DNA from: Cheiracanthium punctorium
Lineage: Eukaryota > Arthropoda > Arachnida > Araneae > Cheiracanthiidae
Reading direction: 5' to 3'
Assembly: GCA_038373885.1 (NCBI GenBank)
Contig: JAWZYV010012274.1
Coordinates: forward strand, 2,604,001-2,668,000
DNA length: 64,000 nucleotides
In this document: piece after piece, positions 58,920 through 64,000 of the stretch
Position numbering within the stretch: position 1 is the stretch's first letter
Layout: every line of letters begins with the position of its first letter
Notes under the pieces: generated by a model
Database searches by the model: none
The model's input: only the letters and a program-made list of their open reading frames with translations
Told to the model about the DNA's origin: nothing
Translations under genes and position numbers: made by a program

Positions 58920-59285
58920 AAAAATAGGTAAAAGATAAAAAATCTGGAGTGATTCCACTCGACTTTCCAAACACTTGATGTTAATATACAAGAATTATTT
59001 TTGTGACTCTGTACAAAAACTATAAATCCTACATACATCAAAATCTGTACGACGGTGATCTGATAATATGCATATCCGATTTGCGCTCAATTGAATTTAC
59101 CGTTCAGACGCTAACGCACTTTCAAGAATTTGCATCCGTTGGAAGTAATGTATAAGAATTCTTTCTGGATCTCTAAAAATATATACGTCCTATACACATA
59201 CCGGTTGTACAAGGTTAGTCTACAATTTACATATTTAATTTGAGCTCAATTGAATGCTCCACAAAGAGCTATCGTGTTCGGGAAA
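58920..59285 (-). repeat. 173-bp-unit repeat family, minus-strand copy
   Basis: Starts (plus strand) TCTGGAGTGATTCCACTCGA, the inverse of the end of the 56451 element, then TTCCAAACACTTGATG. It includes two diverged units recognised by TTTCAAGAATTTGCATCCG and CTCAATTGAATTTACCGTT / TTGAGCTCAATTGAATG. More diverged than the 56451 copy. Confidence 0.65.
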
Positions 59286-60984
59286 TAAACATTACATAAC
59301 TGCTGCTGGTTACATTAACATGACTAGGGACTGACACCATATTTATTTCCCGTGCTATGAGTTAAAGCTGGCTTCTCTCAGTTTATTATGGGTTTTTTTT
59401 TTCCAGTGCTGAAGGTTATGAATTCATATAGAAATTTAAAAGTTTCACTTTGTTCCTCCTTTTGACCAAACCTTTCTGATAAAGAACTAATTGCTTGATC
59501 TAACACAATTTTGAAAAAAAAAAAATGTCTGTTTCTTCAACAGGTTCATCTTCACCTTCGTAAGAAAACTTTTTTTCTACTTTTAAGGGCTTAACTTTTT
59601 AGCAGGGTATTTCTTTTCCCCTGCCTAATGCGATGTTTTTAATTATTAACTAACCAAACAGATAGAAAAAAAAATATTTTTGAGAGAATTTTATTTCTCC
59701 CTTAAGGCCCTAGACTATTTTAGGGGGGAAACGGAGGGGGGGAGGACCACAAAATCTCCAAACACCGATACCCATTATATGAATGAATCTTAAAACCGCC
59801 CAAGTTTTCTTTTCTATCAGTATTAAAAATACTTAACATGGTCTTCAGAGTGAACGTAAAGCGGGCACCAGCGCTTTCACTAGCTTGGCCCCCCATGCGA
59901 CTGCATCCGTCGCATGGTCCTTTGACCGGCCTTGCATCACATAGCAAAATAAAACGGGGCGTACAATTAAAAAAAATTCATAATAAAACTGGTACATAAA
60001 AGTTTAAGAGCATATTAATGAATTATTCGTCGGGTAATGGTTAGAGTTTTCTCCAATACTTCAGGATTTTACAATGGAATGCCAAGTCATCGATTTAATG
60101 TTGCAGATAATTGATTTTTTGTTGTTGTTGCACTAAAACAATTTATTTTCCAAAATGTAACTTTTTAAGTACAGAATGTTTATTTTAAATTCAAAATTTT
60201 AATTGGAAAAATATTGAAAAACGCAACGTTATTACTTAATGGGTTATTGATTTATCTTCAAATAACATGATTACGCTATGAAAGTTTCGCGAATAAACTT
60301 TAAGTATAAAGGACTGTTGCAGTGATTAAAATGTAACCTTCTTCACAATTTACAGATGCAGATACATAACACAGATTTAGACAGTCGCCGTTCCTGTGCA
60401 TATGACACTCCTGGATATAATCACAGAAATCCTGTCTGTAATCCTGTTACAACGACATTGCTTTTTCTATTTTATTTCAAATCGCGTTACGGTTCACGAA
60501 CAATACAAAATTTCAATCAGATTCTGCTTGAAATCTCGGAGAACTCATTCCAACACGACCAAGTTTTCTCTCTTTCTTCTCCTTGCGAGCAAAAATACAT
60601 GCTTTAGGATGCATCATTTCACTATAGTTAACTGATGCATTGTGTTCAATAAAACAAAGCTATACCTATCAATGTAAATTAGAAATAAATACTTACCGAT
60701 GTAAATTGATACTTATATTATGTATCGATGTAAATTGATACCTATACTTTAGGTATAAATGTAAATTAAAACTAGTTTCAACCGTTTCTTTGGTTTATTG
60801 TACTTTTGTGGCAGCAGGCTTCCATAATTCGATTGTGGAATAACTGTATAGATCCAATATTTTTGGTCATGGCAAAATGCTTTTTTCATTCAGGTTGTGG
60901 TTGTGGGTGATTACAACGGCTTAGGTTGTGGTCAGGTTGTGGCTTAGTAGTCTGTTTGGTAGGTTCAGGCTCAGGTTGTGGCTT
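59286..60984. other. Unassigned DNA; short GC-rich hairpin at 59894
   Basis: At 59894-59916 CATGCGAC and GTCGCATG make an 8-bp stem around TGCATCC inside a GC-richer block that may be a decayed hAT end (GGCCCCCC, CCGGCCTTGCATCAC). The mirrored frames at 60356-60635 have no motif. GATGTAAATTGATAC repeats near 60699 and 60727. Confidence 0.4.
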
Positions 60985-61188
60985 ATGGCAACGCTACACT
61001 AGGGCGATCTGCCAAGGGGGGGTGCCTTGGTAGGAGGACTTTCTAAGGGGTTCTAACGCGCATTCACGTTACATCTGGAGAAAACCTACCAAAACTCCAG
61101 ACCGTTAGACCGACAGCCGCGCGATGGGACCCGAACCCGGGACCTTCACACTTCGGCCATGTACCATTTTCAGTGGCATAACCACTGC
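60985..61188 (-). repeat. tRNA-derived SINE (family A), most complete copy
   Basis: Minus strand: head with GTGGTTATGCCACTG (A-box region), then GGTCCCGGGTTCGGGTCCC holding a B box, then CGCGCGGCTGTCGGTCTAAC, TCTGGAGTTTTGGTAGG, CCAGATGTAACGTGAATGCG, GTTAGAACCCC, AAGTCCTCCTACCAAGGCAC and the tail GGCAGATCGCCCTAG. Use this copy to read the truncated ones. The tail runs into an AGGTTGTGG-repeat stretch. Confidence 0.88.
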
Positions 61189-61664
61189 TTTTTTCGTTCA
61201 GAAGCTAGAGAGTTACAATTAAACTCTTAATGTAATAAAAAAAAAAGATTTTTATATTAAAAATAAATAGAAAGAATTATTTTTCATACACTCCAGTAAA
61301 ATTTAGTTAATATGAACCAAATAACTTTACGACAAACTTAACCCTTTAAGATCTGACTAAATAATTTCTGACTGACTGAATTAACTGACTAAATAATAAT
61401 AAACTCTTTGAATTAAATAATTTTTCTTTTGATAACAGAGATTAAATTTTTAATTTAAAGAATAAAATAAAAAATCCTGAGTGATAAATTTTCGGGGGAA
61501 ATTGGTTTTTCTCTTTATGTGCATAAATTAGGACATCCATCCTGTGTACAATAGAATAGGTATTTCTTGTGACCTGTTCTGAAAGCGTTATAAAAAATGT
61601 TTATTTTCACCAACAACGATTGATTCTTTTATAAAATCTATTTACAAGAAGTATATTCAATATA
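61189..61664. other. Unassigned AT-rich DNA
   Basis: No gene. CTGACTxAATAAT repeats around 61350-61396. Confidence 0.45.
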
Positions 61665-61768
61665 TATGCAAGACAGTTCTTACGAACCTGAGCTAGAACA
61701 AAATAGAGCATTACAATGCCTGAGCCCGGTTCGGGACCAGACTCAGGCTGAGCCGGTCTCATCTCTAG
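61665..61768 (-). mobile_element. hAT element with TAGAGATGAG end, truncated
   Basis: On the minus strand: TAGAGATGAGACCGGCTCAG then CCCGAACCGGGCTCAGGC, matching the first ~90 bp of the element at 43875. The other end is absent. The 78-codon frame at 61666-61902 starts in it and ends in the mariner relic. Confidence 0.7.
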
Positions 61769-61774
61769 TGAGCA

Positions 61775-62215
61775 TGACTAGCGGTTGTCATATTGCTGGA
61801 AAGATAGTTCGGTCAAAATATCACATGCCTTCTAAGCATTTAAAAATAGCCAGTAACGGAAGAATCCCTGGCGTTTTAAATGAGGTTATCATCCTCTTAT
61901 AAGACAATGCCAGGCCCCAAATTGCTTGCAAAACTCAAGAACTGATGCAAAAGCGTAAGTGGGAAGTTTGGATTCACTCCCCATCCCCCGTTTACCCCAG
62001 ATTTAGCATCCAGTGACCATTTCTTGTTTCGAGAACTGGCTCAATGGGCAGAGGCGTAATTTCCATCGAGACGGCTTAAATAAGTTGGTTCTGCGTCCCG
62101 ATAAATGCCTGAAAAGTATTGGTGATTATGTAGAAAAGTGATTGGCAAACATACCTCTTAACTCCCTTTTGTATGTTCAGTGTACTATAAATAAAAAATT
62201 CTTTATTACACTTGT
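61775..62215 (+). pseudogene. mariner transposase relic
   Basis: One frame reads LL-stop-DNARPQIACKTQEL and KRKWEVWIHSP, the block around the second catalytic Asp of mariner (usually HDNARPH). After a frameshift, another frame reads PPFTPDLASSDHFLFREL, the block with the third Asp of the D,D34D triad (SDY/SDH). DKCLKSIGDYVEK near 62100-62140 is the usual C-terminus. The first catalytic Asp region and the N-terminal helix-turn-helix domain are not recognisable upstream. Several stops and frameshifts make it non-functional. Confidence 0.85.
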
Positions 62216-62344
62216 AATCTAATCACTTGATCCATCCTTGTATGTGAGATTTGAAACTTAAATGTACCACAAAAGAGAACTTTCCAAAATTCTTAACTTA
62301 CGGGGTGAGGGTGCCTAAACGTTTATTTCACATATCCCTCAATA

Positions 62345-62630
62345 TCTCAAAGGAAAAAAGAGGTATCCATGAAATTCTTGTTGTAAAATTTAATATATAT
62401 CTAAAAATCAGTTTCACAACATTTTGAAATTCGTCTTCGAGGGAGAAGGTACCAAATTTTCCCTATTTCCCATATCTTTCTTGAAAGGGAAAAAAAACCA
62501 GTTATCTATGAAATTTTTGCCTAAAACTGTAACTAATAGAAATCTGTTGTTTAGGCACATCTTGCTTGTCATTAAAAATTTGTTAAATTTTTATCTGTTT
62601 GAATTTACTATGTAAAAAAGACAGAGACAG
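62345..62630 (+). repeat. Dispersed repeat, copy 2 of 2
   Basis: Shares GAAATTCTTGTTGTAAAAT, the AAATTCGTCTTCGAGG-like block and CTTGTCATTAAAAATTTGTT with the minus-strand copy at 36165-36465, in the same order. The frame at 62424-62615 shares VIKNLLNFYLFEF with it. Confidence 0.55.
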
Positions 62631-63312
62631 TGAGCTTTTACTTCTAATATTTAGTAGGTAATATTAGAGGTAGTACTTCTAATATTTAAATTTAGGCGAA
62701 GCCAGTAGTTAAAGCAGAATTTTTAGTCAATGTCAGTAAAACTTCGGACTTTGATCATCTTTATAGACACATTTTAATAGCTATGCTAGTAAAATTTTAT
62801 CGATTTTTCCCCAGTTATTTACTGCCACGCTAGTAATTAAAGGATCCCTTCCCGTAAAATGTTTACCTTTGTTTTTAGTGCAACCGACTATCAAAACTGA
62901 AAACTGCAAAATCCATAAAATAACCAGTGACATTGTCTTGCAAAATTACAAATAATTTAGGGTCAGATGGGGTAATTGTAATAAGATTCTGTACACTTCA
63001 CTGTCTTTCTCATTCCGATATAGAATCAAACAGAAAGTTGAATGTATTACTTGGCCACCTTCCCATTTTTATATTTCCAGGAAGAAATATTTTTTAAAAC
63101 ACAGCTTTTCTGCTCTTTACATTTACCCACGTTTTTTACAATTACTCCAAAGACTAAAGGGTAATTCTGAACCTTGATTTCCCCCATTCTAGATTATTCG
63201 ACCAATAATAGTATGAGTTTTTGTCCAGGAGGTTAGTGAAGCTCCAATAAAAGTTTAGATCATTCTAGGATCAGGTTTATAATCCCTCTACACTTTTAAA
63301 TTTATTTGATTA
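62631..63312. other. Unassigned DNA
   Basis: TACTTCTAATATTTA occurs at 62639 and 62673. GGGGTAATTCTGAACCTTGA at 63509 resembles GGGTAATTCTGAACCTTGAT at 63159, see findings. No gene. Confidence 0.4.
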
Positions 63313-63320
63313 ACCGGAGA

Positions 63321-63496
63321 CAGGGGCGTAGCCAGAAATTTTTCATGGGAGGGGGTTACGACTACTACAACTCATATATATGTATACGTGTGTGTGATAA
63401 TGCAGTGAAGAATATACATTTTGTATGGCAAAAAATTCCTCATAGGGGGGGGGGGTTATGACGCCCCCTAACCCCCCCCCCTTGGCTACGCCCCTG
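63321..63496 (-). mobile_element. hAT-type MITE (GGCGTAGCCA family), minus-strand copy
   Basis: 176 bp, plus strand CAGGGGCGTAGCCAGAAATT to TTGGCTACGCCCCTG. Flanks accggaga at 63313-63320 and 63497-63504 are identical. Interior is the inverse of the 58011 copy. Confidence 0.92.
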
Positions 63497-63614
63497 ACCG
63501 GAGATAAAGGGGTAATTCTGAACCTTGATTTTCCACAGCTCTAGATTATTGGACCAGTAACAATTACTTTTTACTTGTAAATTTATTTGATTAAATTATG
63601 TTTGTTTTTAGTTT

Positions 63615-63790
63615 AGGCAAAGCTACATCTGCCTTAGGCGGATGCTTTGGGCGGAGGGCTGTTAAAGCATATTCACGTTACATCTGGAGAAAACCGCCCA
63701 AAATAGCGGTTAGATCGTTATCGTTATCAGATATCGTTAAATCGATAACCTAGCGAGAGGCCAGGACCTTGGTCATCAACTGTCTCCCAA
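63615..63790 (-). repeat. SINE family A, diverged head
   Basis: TTAGGCAAAGCTACATCTGC, TTTGGGCGGAGGGCTGTT, CATATTCACGTTACATCTGG and AAACCGCCCAAAATAGCGG match the family body. ATCGTTATCGTTATCAGAT replaces part of the body, and the head (GGCCAGGACCTTGGTC) has a damaged B box. Confidence 0.65.
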
Positions 63791-64000
63791 TGTTCAATGT
63801 CTTATCCACTTGGTCGGCTTATTAAATTGTCATAGAATACTTCTATAAGTAGAGTAATCATGTAATAAAATTTGTGAGTTAAAAAAAAGATTTTTTTTTT
63901 TAAAGTGCTTATTGCTGATTTGACTAAAATGCAAGTTCTGAAAAATTACACAATGAATAAAATGAATTATTAAATTGAAGAAACTAATTAACAATATCTT
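63791..64000. other. Unassigned AT-rich DNA
   Basis: Nothing recognised. Confidence 0.4.

Noticed and set aside
61080..61188. tRNA gene suggested by the B box
   Set aside because: The tRNA-like head continues into a SINE body shared by many dispersed copies, and no complete cloverleaf can be formed.
1..64000. A complete, previously undescribed multi-gene system
   Set aside because: No run of adjacent, co-oriented or domain-bearing genes exists in the window; all recognisable coding pieces are broken transposases.

Overview
The window is AT-rich, intron-sized metazoan DNA. I found no complete protein-coding gene in it, and every recognisable piece of coding sequence is a broken transposase. 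The longest open frames are about 60-146 codons, which is what chance gives in DNA of this composition. The repeat content (tRNA-derived SINEs, hAT-type MITEs with 8-bp target duplications, piggyBac, mariner and Tc1-like relics, TA-inserting palindromic MITEs) suits an arthropod. My guess is a chelicerate such as a spider. That guess rests on the general look of the repeats, not on a diagnostic gene.

Layout. 1-14 kb: old hAT fragments, a hAT MITE at 2.4 kb, a three-unit minisatellite at 4.0 kb, a Tc1-like relic at 6.2 kb, SINE pieces at 8.3, 9.6 and 10.3 kb, and at 11.8-13.2 kb a piggyBac element with intact TTAA ends that has lost its catalytic core. 14-26 kb: several MITEs, SINE copies, a Tc1 transposase C-terminus at 22.8 kb, and one weak candidate terminal exon at 25.1 kb on the minus strand. 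26.8-31.9 kb: a Tc1-like element split by a stack of later insertions (hAT pieces, a 2.2-kb repeat that itself carries a SINE and a small MITE, and a palindromic TA MITE). 33-43 kb: mostly unassigned DNA with a hAT-type MITE at 33.9 kb, another at 40.3 kb and a 487-bp foldback element at 40.8 kb. 43.25-45.07 kb: the clearest nest, four layers deep. 46-52 kb: SINEs, a hAT element at 47.6 kb and a nearly identical long inverted repeat at 48.1-48.7 kb. 52-64 kb: a short tandem duplication, a 173-bp repeat family in both orientations, a hAT element with a second hAT MITE inside it at 57.9-58.3 kb, SINEs and a mariner relic at 61.8-62.2 kb.

No gene system could be reconstructed, so nothing here works together as a pathway. 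The biology on show is transposon succession. Five copies of one ~170-bp hAT MITE still have similar ends, and four of them keep perfect 8-bp target duplications, so that family moved recently. The sequence also contains other structures that could matter, chiefly the 165-nt-arm inverted repeat at 48.1 kb, which would fold into a long hairpin RNA if transcribed.
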